DNA of 64,000 bases from Benthicola sp039584685 (GCA_039584685.1 JBDGXI010000003.1:25873-89872); one strand, 5' to 3'. Positions 34,096 through 43,596 are shown, counted from the first letter of the stretch. The notes: a model not told the origin generated them from the letters alone. A program made the numbers and translations.

Positions 34096-34125
34096 GGCCG
34101 GAGGATGAAACCGCCGGCCTGTTTT
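34096..34125 (+). terminator. Possible intrinsic terminator before the export operon
   Basis: GGCCGG (34096-34101) pairs with CCGGCC (34114-34119) around a 12-base loop and is followed by TGTTTT. The stem is short, so termination is only likely. It lies 48 bases past the secreted-protein stop and before the MacA-like gene. Confidence 0.45.
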
Positions 34126-34183
34126 GAACGTATGTAGGGCGAGTTCGGGGAGAGTCCGCTAATCAGTTGTCAAGGATAGAGAT

Positions 34184-35506
34184 ATGTCTCGCAAGCGCAA
34201 GATCGCGATCGGGGCCGTCGTTCTGGTCGTGCTGGCGGTGGTGGTTGGTTCCCTCGGCGGCGGTGGCGGTGACGAAGTCGGGGTGCGGGTGGAGGATGTG
34301 GCACGGCACGATCTCGTGGCGCGGGTCACGGCCACCGGACACGTCGAGCCCAAGACCTCCATCGACATCAGTGCGGATGTATCCGGGCGCATCGTCCAGC
34401 TCACGGTCGAGGAGGGCGACGACGTCGAGGAGGGGCAGCTCCTCCTGGTGATCGATCCGGCCCGGTTCGAGGCCGCGGTGGATCGTGCCGAGGCGGCGCT
34501 TTCCGACGCGCAGGCGCGCGAAGCGCAGGCCCGCGGCAACTACCAGCAGGCGCAGCGCGACTGGGACAGGATCCGCCAGCTGAAGGAAGCGGCGGAAGGA
34601 ATGATCACCGATACGGAGTTCGAGCAGGCGAGGACGCAGGCCGAGGTCCAGAAGGCCCTTTCCGAGTCGGCGCGGCATGGCGTCAACATGGCGCGAGCCA
34701 GCGTACGCGAAGCCCGTGACAATCTGGCCAAGACGGTCATCGAGGCGCCGATGAGCGGCCGCGTGACGCGGCTCAACGTCGAGCGTGGGGAGACGGCCGT
34801 GGTGGGCACGATGAACAACCCGGGAAGCCTGTTGCTGACGATCGCCGATCTGTCGGTGATGGAGGCCGTCATCGAGGTGGACGAAACGGACGTTCCCGAA
34901 ATAGCGATCGGTGATTCGACAGTGGTGACGATCGACGCCTTCCGTGGACAGGAGTTCACCGGACGGGTCACCAAGATCGGCAACAGCTCGATTCGGCCGC
35001 GCAACCAGCTGCAGAGCAGCTCGGAACAGGCCATCGACTTCGAGGTGCGGATCACCCTCGAGAACCCGGCGGTGGATCTCCGGACGGATCTTTCGGCCAC
35101 GGCCGATGTGGTCACGGCCGTCCGGCCCGACGTACTGGCCATTCCGATTATCGCGCTCACACTCATGGAGTCGTCGGAGTTCGAGCGGATTCCCATGGAG
35201 GGTGAGGAGGTCCAACCGGAAGAAGACGACGCCTCGACCGAGGAGGAGGCGCCTTCTTCCGATGAGGCGTCCGAGCCCATCGAAGGGGTGTACGTCCTGG
35301 ATGGCGATCGGGTGCGATTCAGGCCCGTCGAGATCGGGATCGCGGGAGACAACTACTTCGAGGTCCTGTCGGGACTCGAAGAGGGCGAGACGGTGGTCTC
35401 GGGAACCTACCAGGCCATCCGAGAGCTGGAAGACGGCGCGCTGGTAAGCGTGGAGGCCAGAGGAGATTCAGAAGGCCCGCCGGGGGCCGAAGACAGCGAG
35501 GGATAG
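34184..35506 (+). CDS. MacA/HlyD-type membrane fusion protein
   Basis: A 440-residue periplasmic adaptor with an N-terminal membrane anchor (about residues 6-25), a lipoyl-like half-motif before and after a coiled-coil hairpin (about 95-190; VIEAPMSGRVTRLNVERGETAV), a beta-barrel domain and a membrane-proximal domain. An acidic low-complexity insert of about 30 residues (near 335-365, rich in Glu, Asp and Ser) splits the C-terminal part. It would bridge the ABC permeases and an outer-membrane channel. No TolC gene is in the window. The next ORF starts on the base after its stop. Confidence 0.92.
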   Translation: MSRKRKIAIGAVVLVVLAVVVGSLGGGGGDEVGVRVEDVARHDLVARVTATGHVEPKTSIDISADVSGRIVQLTVEEGDDVEEGQLLLVIDPARFEAAVDRAEAALSDAQAREAQARGNYQQAQRDWDRIRQLKEAAEGMITDTEFEQARTQAEVQKALSESARHGVNMARASVREARDNLAKTVIEAPMSGRVTRLNVERGETAVVGTMNNPGSLLLTIADLSVMEAVIEVDETDVPEIAIGDSTVVTIDAFRGQEFTGRVTKIGNSSIRPRNQLQSSSEQAIDFEVRITLENPAVDLRTDLSATADVVTAVRPDVLAIPIIALTLMESSEFERIPMEGEEVQPEEDDASTEEEAPSSDEASEPIEGVYVLDGDRVRFRPVEIGIAGDNYFEVLSGLEEGETVVSGTYQAIRELEDGALVSVEARGDSEGPPGAEDSEG

Positions 35507-36226
35507 ATGAGCGTGGCAAACGATGTCGTGATTCAGACTCACGACCTCAAGAAGCACTACGTGATGGGGACGGAGACCGTTCGTGCCCTCAGGGGAGTGG
35601 ACGTGAGCATTCGGAGGAACGAGTACATCGCGATCATGGGGCCGTCCGGCTCCGGGAAGTCCACACTCATGAACTTGATCGGGTGTCTCGACACGCCTAC
35701 GTCAGGGGAGTACGTGCTGAACGGTCAGCCCGTGCAGGACCTGGATGACGACGAGTTGGCGCGGATACGAAACCGCGAGATCGGGTTCGTCTTCCAGACT
35801 TTCAATCTCCTGCCGCGGGCGAGCGCGCTGCACAATGTGGAGCTGCCCCTGATCTACGCCGGGGTGGGTTCCCGGGAGCGTATCGAGCGGGCTAAGACGG
35901 CCCTGGGGCAGGTGGACCTGGCCGACCGCATGGATCACAAACCCAACGAGCTTTCCGGAGGCCAGCGGCAGAGGGTGGCCATCGCTCGGGCGCTCGTGAA
36001 TCAGCCGTCCATCATCCTGGCCGACGAACCCACAGGGAATCTCGATTCGGTCACGTCGGAGGAGATCATGACCGTGTTCGACGGGCTCCACGACTCCGGG
36101 CAGACGATCATCATGGTGACGCACGAGCCGCACATCACAGCACACGCCGAGCGGGTGATTACGCTCAGGGACGGGATGATCGAATCACACGACGCGCCAC
36201 GCGTCCCGCCCGCGCAGCCCCTCTGA
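35507..36226 (+). CDS. ABC transporter ATPase, MacB/LolD type
   Basis: A 239-residue nucleotide-binding protein with Walker A GPSGSGKST, the Q-loop FVFQTFNLLPR, signature LSGGQRQRVAIARAL, Walker B IILADEPTGNLDS and the switch histidine in VTHEP. The fold matches stand-alone LolD/MacB ATPases that drive mechanotransmission in the periplasm rather than transport through the membrane. It begins directly after the adaptor stop, and the permease follows after 21 bases. Confidence 0.95.
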   Translation: MSVANDVVIQTHDLKKHYVMGTETVRALRGVDVSIRRNEYIAIMGPSGSGKSTLMNLIGCLDTPTSGEYVLNGQPVQDLDDDELARIRNREIGFVFQTFNLLPRASALHNVELPLIYAGVGSRERIERAKTALGQVDLADRMDHKPNELSGGQRQRVAIARALVNQPSIILADEPTGNLDSVTSEEIMTVFDGLHDSGQTIIMVTHEPHITAHAERVITLRDGMIESHDAPRVPPAQPL

Positions 36227-36247
36227 CGATCGAATCGGGAGAACCGG

Positions 36248-37492
36248 GTGAGGATCCTCGAAGGCATCAGAATCGCGCTGCAGCAGATCTGGGCGCATAA
36301 GCTCAAGTCCGTGTTCACACTGATCGGGGTGATCATCGGAATCACGTTCCTCATCGCCGTGATTACGGTGGTCGAGGGTATGAACCGCTACGTCCAGGAC
36401 GACTTCGCCGGCGCGATCTTCGGAGTGAACACGTTCTCGGTCGTGCGGCGCAACCAGGTCCAGACGGGTTCCGAGAGCCAGGAGCGGCGACGGCGGCAGG
36501 CGAGGAACCCGTACCTCACCATGCACGACGTGGAAGTGGTCCGGCAGGCCGTGCCGGACGCCTGGCGTTTCGCCTACAACGTCGATCGCGGCTTCCGGCA
36601 GGTCTCCTACAACGAGCGCAGCCGGAAGAACATTAGGGTGATCGGCGCGTCGGACGGCTACGAGACCATGCAGGGCTGGGACATCGCGGAGGGGCGGGGG
36701 ATGTCCCCCCTGGACGAGCGGAAATCGCTCAAAGTGGCCGTCATTGGGGCCGACATAGCGGAGAAGCTGTTTCCACAGGTGAGCCCGATCGGCAAGCGCA
36801 TTCGCCTCGGATCGACACGACTCGAGGTCATAGGCGTGTGGGAGAGGCAGGGAGGCCTTCTCGGAGTGATCCGGGATGCATCGGTGCTCGTGCCCATCTC
36901 CACGTTCCGCGAGACCATGGCCTGGCAGCGCAACCGCATCGGCGAGATCACGGTGAAGGCGCGCACCACGGAGGAGATGCAGGCCGCGATGCTGGAGGTG
37001 GAAGCCGCCTTGAGGCGCGATCGTCTGCTTCGCCCCGGGGAGGAAAACAACTTCTGGCTCCAGACGTCCAGTGATCTCCTGAGCACGTGGGAGACCATCA
37101 ACAGGATTCTGTTCGCTGCGATCCCGGGACTGGTGTCCGTCTCCCTGGTCGTGGGCGGCATCGTGATCATGAATATCATGTTGCTGTCGGTGGCCGGACG
37201 AATCCGGGAAATCGGGGTGCGAAAGGCCCTGGGTGCGAGGCGGAGGGATATTCTGTTCCAGTTCCTAGCCGAGTCGTCGACTCTGTCGGTTGCCGGTGCC
37301 GCCATCGGCATCGGCCTCGGAATCGGACTGGGTAAGACGGTAGACGCGCTCACGCCGCTGCCTGCGTCGGTGCCCTTGTGGTCGATCGTGGTGTCGCTGA
37401 TCCTCGGACTCGTCGTGGGCGTCGGCTCTGGAATCTACCCGGCATACAGGGCGGCGAAGCAGGACCCGATCGTGGCGCTGCGCTATGAGTAG
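36248..37492 (+). CDS. MacB-like ABC permease (first of two)
   Basis: A 414-residue FtsX/MacB-type permease: N-terminal helix (about residues 16-38), a large periplasmic MacB_PCD domain, then three helices from about 290 to the end with the VAGRIREIGVRKALGARRRDI coupling region and the terminal AAKQDPIVALRYE. GTG start at 36248. It ends overlapping the second permease by eight bases (CGCTATGAGTAG). Together with the adaptor and ATPase it makes a tripartite export or stress-defence machine; the substrate is unknown. Confidence 0.92.
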   Translation: MRILEGIRIALQQIWAHKLKSVFTLIGVIIGITFLIAVITVVEGMNRYVQDDFAGAIFGVNTFSVVRRNQVQTGSESQERRRRQARNPYLTMHDVEVVRQAVPDAWRFAYNVDRGFRQVSYNERSRKNIRVIGASDGYETMQGWDIAEGRGMSPLDERKSLKVAVIGADIAEKLFPQVSPIGKRIRLGSTRLEVIGVWERQGGLLGVIRDASVLVPISTFRETMAWQRNRIGEITVKARTTEEMQAAMLEVEAALRRDRLLRPGEENNFWLQTSSDLLSTWETINRILFAAIPGLVSVSLVVGGIVIMNIMLLSVAGRIREIGVRKALGARRRDILFQFLAESSTLSVAGAAIGIGLGIGLGKTVDALTPLPASVPLWSIVVSLILGLVVGVGSGIYPAYRAAKQDPIVALRYE

Positions 37493-38780
37493 ACGACTGC
37501 GGGGCGGTATGGGCGTGTGGGCGACGCTCAAGGAGGGGCTGCTGGTGGCCTTCGACTCCCTGCGCGCCAACAAGGTGCGGAGCGGACTCACGATTCTCGG
37601 AGTGACGATAGGCGTGATGGTCGTGCTGGTGATGGCCGCCATGGTGCAGGGCATCAACGCGAGTTTCAAGGACATCATCGCATCGGCCGGCCCCACGACG
37701 TTCTACGTCTTCCACGCCCCGGTCGGGGGCGGCGGCGGCATATCCACCGGCCTGGAAGAGGAGGAGAACGAGTTCATGCGGAATCCGCCCCTGGACCCGA
37801 GCTGGGTGCAGGAGCTGGCCCGTCTGGATGTGATCCGGATGGTGGCCCCGGGCGCCGACCTGGGCGAGTGGGGCTTTCACGCCCAGACCGGTGACACCGA
37901 CGTCCGCATCTCCCTGTACGCGGTGAACGCCGAATACATGGACATGGACGGCGGTGACCTGGTGGACGGGCGGTTCTTCACGGCCGCGGAGGATAGCCGG
38001 CGCAGGCCGGTGGCCGTGATCGACTCCGCGACGGCGGCCGACCTGTTCGGCGGCCTGGACCCCCTGGGCAAGCGCTTCAACATCGGTATGCCCGGCCGCC
38101 GCCAGGCTCCGTTCGAGGTAGTCGGCGTGTACCGACCGCCCGACAATCTCTTCATGGGCTTTCAGTCCCACTACGTGTTCGCCCCGTTTGGTGCGCTCAA
38201 GAAGTCGGTGGGCATCTGGGACCGCATGGTGTACTTCGTGGTCAAGCCACATGACGGGATCGAGCTCGAAGCGGCGCTGGAGGCCGTCAGAACGCGTATG
38301 CGGCAGCTCCGCGGCCTCGAGCCCGGTCAGGACGACAACTTCAATCTGATCACTCAGGACCAGGTGATGGACTGGTGGAACGATTTCACCGGGGTGTTCT
38401 TTGCCGTCATGGTGGCGCTGTCCGGTGTCGGACTCCTGGTAGGAGGCGTCGGCGTGATCGGAATCATGATGATCTCCGTGACCGAGCGCACGAGGGAGAT
38501 CGGCCTGCGGAAATCGCTCGGCGCGCGGCGGAGGGACCTGCTGTGGCAGTTCCTGGTGGAGGCGGCCACCCTCACGTTGCTCGGAGGGGCAATCGGAATG
38601 GCGCTCGGGGGACTCGTCGTATGGGCGGTGGCATCGCTCACTCCGGTGCCGGCGGAGGTTCCGCTGTGGTCGATCGGCGTCGCCCTTCTCGCGTCGATCC
38701 TCACTGGGGTCGGCTTCGGTCTCTACCCGGCGGCGCGCGGCGCCGGGCTGGACCCGGTCGAGGCCCTGCGCTATGAGTGA
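37485..38780 (+). CDS. MacB-like ABC permease (second of two)
   Basis: A 431-residue paralogue of the preceding permease with the same plan: helix at about 27-49, MacB_PCD periplasmic domain, and three C-terminal helices with ERTREIGLRKSLGARRRDLLWQF and final LDPVEALRYE. The periplasmic domain is longer and unlike that of the first permease, with a glycine-rich stretch near residue 70. The two probably form a heterodimer around the shared ATPase. The start ATG overlaps the stop of the first gene. Confidence 0.92.
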   Translation: MSRRLRGGMGVWATLKEGLLVAFDSLRANKVRSGLTILGVTIGVMVVLVMAAMVQGINASFKDIIASAGPTTFYVFHAPVGGGGGISTGLEEEENEFMRNPPLDPSWVQELARLDVIRMVAPGADLGEWGFHAQTGDTDVRISLYAVNAEYMDMDGGDLVDGRFFTAAEDSRRRPVAVIDSATAADLFGGLDPLGKRFNIGMPGRRQAPFEVVGVYRPPDNLFMGFQSHYVFAPFGALKKSVGIWDRMVYFVVKPHDGIELEAALEAVRTRMRQLRGLEPGQDDNFNLITQDQVMDWWNDFTGVFFAVMVALSGVGLLVGGVGVIGIMMISVTERTREIGLRKSLGARRRDLLWQFLVEAATLTLLGGAIGMALGGLVVWAVASLTPVPAEVPLWSIGVALLASILTGVGFGLYPAARGAGLDPVEALRYE

Positions 38781-38829
38781 CTCTTCCTTAGCTTCCCGCC
38801 TGCCCGCCAACACCTGACGGAAGGACGGC

Positions 38830-39552
38830 ATGACGGATCACGCGGTCGACGTTCTGGCCATCGGCCCTCATCCTGACGATGCGGAGCTGCTGTGCGGCGG
38901 CACCCTCGCCCATTGCGCGGACCAGGGATACCGGACGGGGATCCTCGACCTGACACGGGGCGAGATGGGCACCCGCGGGACCCCTGAACTGCGTGCCGCC
39001 GAGGCGGCCGCGGCGGGCGAGATACTCGGCCTGGCCGTTCGGCTCAACGCGGGACTTCCGGACGCCGGGATCACGAATGACAGGGAGTCTCGCGAACACA
39101 TCGTCGAGCTCCTCCGCAACCTCACACCCCGGGTCGTGATTCTACCGTTCGTTCGCGGGCGGCATCCCGATCACCGGCTGGCGGCCGAGCTGTGCCGGGA
39201 CGCTTGCTTTCTTTCCGGCCTCGCCAGGTACGGCTCCGGATCGGTCCATCGGCCCCACAAGGTCCTCTATTCCCTGGCGTTCAGGGAAGATCCGGTGAAG
39301 CCGACCTTCGTGGTGGACGTCACCGACCAGTTTGCGCGAAAGATGGCAGCGATCCGCTGCTATTCCTCCCAGTTTGAAGGCGTGATTCAGGCCGGCGAAG
39401 CGTTTCCCACGGGGCAGTCGATGTACGACCTGGTGGAGACGCAGAGCAGGCACTACGGAAGCCTGATCCGCAAAGGTTACGGCGAACCGTTCTTCACGGA
39501 GGAGACCCTGGAGATCGACGACGTGGCTGGACTGCCCGTCCATTCCCTGTGA
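38830..39552 (+). CDS. bshB1: Bacillithiol biosynthesis deacetylase BshB1
   Basis: A 240-residue zinc deacetylase of the LmbE/MshB/BshB group that removes acetate from GlcNAc-malate during bacillithiol synthesis. Metal and catalytic motifs are present: IGPHPDDAELLCGGT, LTRGEMGTRGT and the HPDH histidine pair, with the C-terminal QYYSQF-like CYSSQFEG. The ATG at 38830 has GGAAGGA upstream. bshA and bshC are not in the window, so other LmbE-family roles are possible, but the GTRGT loop and length favour BshB1. Confidence 0.9.
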   Translation: MTDHAVDVLAIGPHPDDAELLCGGTLAHCADQGYRTGILDLTRGEMGTRGTPELRAAEAAAAGEILGLAVRLNAGLPDAGITNDRESREHIVELLRNLTPRVVILPFVRGRHPDHRLAAELCRDACFLSGLARYGSGSVHRPHKVLYSLAFREDPVKPTFVVDVTDQFARKMAAIRCYSSQFEGVIQAGEAFPTGQSMYDLVETQSRHYGSLIRKGYGEPFFTEETLEIDDVAGLPVHSL

Positions 39553-39565
39553 AATCGGCCGCACC

Positions 39566-40717
39566 ATGATCTACCTCGACCACGCGGCCACGTGTCCCAT
39601 GCGCCCTCCCGTGTGGGAGGTCATGCAGCGGCTCGTCGGTGAGGCAGACTTCAACCCGGCATCGGTACATTCTCCCGGCGGCCGCGCCGCCGCCGTCCTC
39701 GAGCAGGCGCGGAAGGAGATCGCCACCGCGCTTCACACGTCCCGGTCGGACCTCGTGTTCACCGGCGGCGGCACCCAGTCCGACAACCTCGCGGTGCTTG
39801 GATTCGCACGGGCGCACGGGGGGCAAGCTCGCATCCTGGTCTCCGCGATCGAGCACAAGGCCGTGCTGGAAGCGGCCCGGCGTGCCGCCAGCGAGGGCAG
39901 TTCGGTGGAAGTGCTTCCGGTCGACTCGACCGGCGCGCTCGACCCGCAACTTCTGGAAGGCCGACTGTCGGCGGGGACGGGGCGCCCGACGCTCGTATCG
40001 GTCATGTGGGCCAACAGCGAGGTGGGTTGTGTTCAGCCGGTCCGCGACCTGTGCGACATCGCCCATCGACGCGGGGCAATATTCCACACGGACGCGGTTC
40101 AGGCAGTCGGAAAACTGGCGGTGTTCCTCGACGAGGTCCCCGCCGATCTCCTGACGGCTACGGCCCACAAGCTGGGCGGGCCCGTGGGGATCGGTCTTCT
40201 CGTTCGCCGCGGGGACGTGCGCCTCGAACCACTTGCGTACGGCGGATCGCAGGAAAAGTCGTTGTGGCCGGGCACTCAGAACCCGATCGGAGCCGCGGGC
40301 TTCGCCGAGGCCATTCGGTTGGCCGCTTCCGAGCTGCCGCACTCTGCCGATCGGTGGACAGGACTTCGTGACGGCCTGGAGGCGCGACTGCGAGGCGCGA
40401 TCCCCGACCTGGTGGTCCACGGCGCAGGAGCCGCACAGCGCCTTCCACACCTCCTCAGCGTCGGCGTGCCCGGCTGTGACCAGGCCGCTCTGCTTACGAC
40501 CCTCGACCTGGAAGGTGTGGCCGTGTCCGCCGGCTCGGCTTGCGCGAGCGGGACCTCCACCGGCTCGCACGTCCTCGAGGCCATCGGAGTGCATCCGAAG
40601 GGAACATACGCGGTGCTGAGGTTCAGCTTCGGCCCGTCCACATCGGCGGACGATGTGGAGACGGCGGCCAGCGCGGTGACGAAGTCTGTCGCCCGGCTTC
40701 GCGGATCGGACGCGTGA
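39566..40717 (+). CDS. Cysteine desulfurase, IscS/NifS family
   Basis: A 383-residue PLP enzyme that takes sulfur from cysteine and holds it as persulfide. IYLDHAATCPMRP at the N-terminus, the PLP lysine in TATAHKLGGP and the persulfide cysteine in SAGSACASG are intact. It overlaps mnmA by GTGA, so its sulfur most likely goes to tRNA 2-thiolation. bshB1 is 13 bases upstream. Confidence 0.95.
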   Translation: MIYLDHAATCPMRPPVWEVMQRLVGEADFNPASVHSPGGRAAAVLEQARKEIATALHTSRSDLVFTGGGTQSDNLAVLGFARAHGGQARILVSAIEHKAVLEAARRAASEGSSVEVLPVDSTGALDPQLLEGRLSAGTGRPTLVSVMWANSEVGCVQPVRDLCDIAHRRGAIFHTDAVQAVGKLAVFLDEVPADLLTATAHKLGGPVGIGLLVRRGDVRLEPLAYGGSQEKSLWPGTQNPIGAAGFAEAIRLAASELPHSADRWTGLRDGLEARLRGAIPDLVVHGAGAAQRLPHLLSVGVPGCDQAALLTTLDLEGVAVSAGSACASGTSTGSHVLEAIGVHPKGTYAVLRFSFGPSTSADDVETAASAVTKSVARLRGSDA

Positions 40718-41802
40718 CCGGATCCTCGGTTCTCGTTGCCATGTCGGGTGGGGTGGACTCGAGCGTCGCCGCCGCATTCCTTGTGCGCGAGGGATACCGG
40801 GTCGTCGGCGCCACCATGAAGACCTTCTGCTACTCGGACGCCAAGGGCCCGGCCCAGAAGTGCTGCGGCCTCGAAGGGATCGCCGACGCCCGGGCGGTGG
40901 CGGCGGCTTTGCACGTGCCGCACCGGGTGTTCGACCTGGAGAAGGAGTTCACTGACGACGTCATCCGCGACTTCGTCCACGAGTATGCCGCCGGAAGGAC
41001 GCCGATTCCGTGCGTGCGCTGCAACAGCTTCACCAAGTTTCGGGACCTGGTGCGACGAGCGGACGAGCTCGGGTGCGGGTTCGTGGCCACCGGACACTAC
41101 GCGCGGGTATCGCGCCGGCGCGGCACGTCGCTGCTGTGCCGCGCCGAGGACGACCGGAAGGATCAAACGTACTTTCTGTGGGGCATCCCCCGGACGGTAC
41201 TCGATCGGCTGCTGCTTCCGGTGGGCGACCTGCCCAAGAGCTCCGTCCGGGAAGCGGCGCGATCGCTGGGGCTTCTCACGGCGGACAAGCCCGAGTCGTT
41301 CGAGATCTGCTTCGTTCCGGACGATGACTACGCCGGCGTTCTGCGAGATCACCTGGGGGAGGCTCATCCCGCGCTATCTCCCGGACCGATCGTTCGGGAG
41401 GACGGGATCCCGGTGGGCGAGCACACGGGGTACGCCCGGTTCACGATCGGCCAACGCAAGGGACTCCCGGGAGGGTTCGATGAGCCCATGTTCGTCATAC
41501 AGATCCGGCCCGAGTCCCGCACGGTCGTCATCGGGCCACGCGGAACGCTCACTTCGGTCGGCCTCACGGCTGCAGGGGCCAACTGGTTGGCGGACCCGCC
41601 TCAACCCGGGGAGAGCGTAGGAGCGAGGATTCGCCACGGCGCACCGATCGTCGACGCGACCGTGCTGCGGATCCATGCGGGAGGTTTCACCCTGAAGCTC
41701 GGAGTGGCCCAGGACGCGGTGACGCCGGGACAGAGCGCGGTGCTGTACCGGGAGGAGGTCGTGCTCGGAGGCGGCGTCATCATGGAGTCGGACAAGAGCT
41801 GA
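40714..41802 (+). CDS. mnmA: tRNA-specific 2-thiouridylase MnmA
   Basis: A 362-residue enzyme adding sulfur to U34 of Lys, Glu and Gln tRNAs. The PP-loop SGGVDSS, the catalytic cysteine in PIPCVRCN and the second cysteine in FEICF are present, followed by the MnmA-type beta-barrel C-terminal domain. The GTG start at 40714 overlaps the desulfurase stop as GTGA. It converges on dnaJ with an 18-base gap. Confidence 0.96.
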   Translation: MTGSSVLVAMSGGVDSSVAAAFLVREGYRVVGATMKTFCYSDAKGPAQKCCGLEGIADARAVAAALHVPHRVFDLEKEFTDDVIRDFVHEYAAGRTPIPCVRCNSFTKFRDLVRRADELGCGFVATGHYARVSRRRGTSLLCRAEDDRKDQTYFLWGIPRTVLDRLLLPVGDLPKSSVREAARSLGLLTADKPESFEICFVPDDDYAGVLRDHLGEAHPALSPGPIVREDGIPVGEHTGYARFTIGQRKGLPGGFDEPMFVIQIRPESRTVVIGPRGTLTSVGLTAAGANWLADPPQPGESVGARIRHGAPIVDATVLRIHAGGFTLKLGVAQDAVTPGQSAVLYREEVVLGGGVIMESDKS

Positions 41803-41820
41803 CTGCGGACCGACCGACGC

Positions 41821-42927
41821 TCAGTGGCGAAGGCCTTCCGCCTGCGCGAGCCGCTCTGCAGCCTCGCGTCCTTCGTCCGACAGCTCGTCCGGCAAGCCGA
41901 CTACGACCCGCACGAGTTGATCGCCCGTGCGCTCGCCCTTCTCCACGCCCTGGCCCTTGATCCGGAAGGTCGTGCCGGACTGCGTGCCCGGTGGGATCTT
42001 CAGGACGATCTTCTTGTTGTCCACGGTCCGCACGCGGATCCGCGAGCCCAGCAGAGCCTGGGCCACGTTGATCGGAACCTCGCACACCAGGTCAAGACCG
42101 TCGCGCGAGAAGAACCGGTCCTCGTGCACCTTGAACTTCACGATCAGGTCGCCCGGGCGGCCACCTCCGGGCCCGCGTTCGCCCTGCCCGGGGATGCGGA
42201 GCCGCGATCCGTCGTCGACCCCCGCGGGGACGGTGACTGCTATGCGACGCCGGGACGAAACGTCTCCCCGGCCACCGCAAGCGTTGCAGGTCTCCCGTGG
42301 AATCTGGCCCCGCCCCATGCACGCGGGGCACGGCCGCGGAACCGAGAACGTGCCCTGTCCGAAGGTGACCGTACCTCTGCCGTCGCATTCTCCGCACGCA
42401 TCCGAGCCGGCCCCTGGAGCCGCACCCGTCCCGTCGCAGGTGGCGCACTCCTCGGAAATGGGCACGTTGATCGTGACCTTGCCTCCGCGAACGGCCGTGC
42501 GGAACGGGACCTCGATCAGGTACTCGACGTCGTGCCCGCGAACCGGCCCTTTCCTCCGATCCGCGGTAGTCCGCTTACCGGCGTCGAATATGGAGCTGAA
42601 GATGTCACCTATTCCGCCCAGGTCCTCGAACCGGAAGCCGCGTCCTGTCTCCGGCCCCGACTGCTGTGAGGGGCCGGGGCCCGGCCGGAATCCACCGAGT
42701 CCGCCAAATCGACGAAGCTGGTCGTACTTCTTCCTGCTCTCGGGGTCTGACAGGACCGCGTAGGCCTCTGAGATTCCCTTGAAACGCTCGCCGACGCCTG
42801 GATTGTCCGGGTTCGCGTCGGGGTGATACTTCTTGGCGAGAGACCGGTACGCCTTCTTGATCTCCTCGGCCGAGGCGCTCGGAGTTACCCCGAGCTGCTG
42901 GTAGTAGTCCTTCGTCCGCGTGGGCAT
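41821..42927 (-). CDS. dnaJ: Chaperone DnaJ
   Basis: A 368-residue co-chaperone that delivers clients to DnaK. J domain with KKYHPDAN (HPD), a Gly/Phe-poor linker, the four CxxCxG zinc repeats (CATCDG, CGECDG, CPACMG, CNACGG) and the C-terminal substrate-binding domains. The ATG at 42927 shares its A with the grpE stop (TGATG). dnaK and hrcA are not adjacent. Confidence 0.96.
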   Translation of the reverse strand: MPTRTKDYYQQLGVTPSASAEEIKKAYRSLAKKYHPDANPDNPGVGERFKGISEAYAVLSDPESRKKYDQLRRFGGLGGFRPGPGPSQQSGPETGRGFRFEDLGGIGDIFSSIFDAGKRTTADRRKGPVRGHDVEYLIEVPFRTAVRGGKVTINVPISEECATCDGTGAAPGAGSDACGECDGRGTVTFGQGTFSVPRPCPACMGRGQIPRETCNACGGRGDVSSRRRIAVTVPAGVDDGSRLRIPGQGERGPGGGRPGDLIVKFKVHEDRFFSRDGLDLVCEVPINVAQALLGSRIRVRTVDNKKIVLKIPPGTQSGTTFRIKGQGVEKGERTGDQLVRVVVGLPDELSDEGREAAERLAQAEGLRH

Positions 42928-43550
42928 CACTCGTCCTCGGCGCCTTCGGGCGAGTAGTTCAGCACCTCTACCTGCGCCGGACGCACGAGGCGGCCATTGA
43001 ACGTATAGCCGTCGACGAACACCCTCGAGATCGTCTCGTCGAGTTCGCGATCCGACGTATCCGCCGTCATCATCGCCTGATGCAACTCCGGATCGAATCG
43101 CTCGCCCATGGCCTCGATGCGAGCGAGCCCCCCTTCCTCGAGCTCCTTTCGGAGATTACGGAGAATGAGGTCGAGGCCCTTGTCGAGCGCTTCGACCGTG
43201 GTGGTCTCGGGCGGGATGGATGACACGCGTGCCAGATCGTCCAGCGTCGGCAGGAGACGGCGAGCGAGGTTCGCCTGGGCCACTACGGAGAGCTCGGCCT
43301 GCTCTCGACGCGTGCGCTTGCGGAAGTTCTCGAACTCGGCCGCCAGTCGAAGGTACCTATCGTTGACGAACTCCAGCTCCTCCGCCAAACGCTGCGCCGG
43401 GTCGTCCAGCGACTCCTCACGTTCGATCTGCTCTTCCCCGGTCGGCTCCTCGGAGGCCTCCGCTGGATCGGCGAACCCAGTTTCGCCTTCCGGCATTGTA
43501 TCGTCATTGGAGACTACTTCGTCCGCCCGGTCACCTGTGCGTCCCAACAA
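42927..43550 (-). CDS. grpE: Nucleotide exchange factor GrpE
   Basis: A 207-residue exchange factor for DnaK. An acidic N-terminal arm is followed by the long dimerising helix (LRLAAEFENFRKRTRREQAE) and the head with ERFDPELHQAMM, NGRLVRPAQVEV. The start is TTG at 43550, decided by an AGGAGGT ribosome-binding site; the first ATG in frame, at 43496, has none. The stop overlaps dnaJ by one base. Confidence 0.93.
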   Translation of the reverse strand: MLGRTGDRADEVVSNDDTMPEGETGFADPAEASEEPTGEEQIEREESLDDPAQRLAEELEFVNDRYLRLAAEFENFRKRTRREQAELSVVAQANLARRLLPTLDDLARVSSIPPETTTVEALDKGLDLILRNLRKELEEGGLARIEAMGERFDPELHQAMMTADTSDRELDETISRVFVDGYTFNGRLVRPAQVEVLNYSPEGAEDE

Positions 43551-43554
43551 GTCT

Positions 43555-43561
43555 ACCTCCT
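43555..43561 (-). promoter_or_regulatory. Ribosome-binding site of grpE
   Basis: AGGAGGT on the minus strand, four bases before TTG at 43550 and seven before a second TTG at 43547. It is the only strong site near the grpE 5' end and sets a non-ATG start. Confidence 0.75.
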
Positions 43562-43596
43562 GTCGTCCTTTCGAATGCCTACATCCGGGCCCGACA

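Noticed and set aside
37350..38831. 493-residue minus-strand frame opposite the second MacB permease
   Set aside because: Shadow of a gene with clear permease motifs and overlaps with its neighbour.
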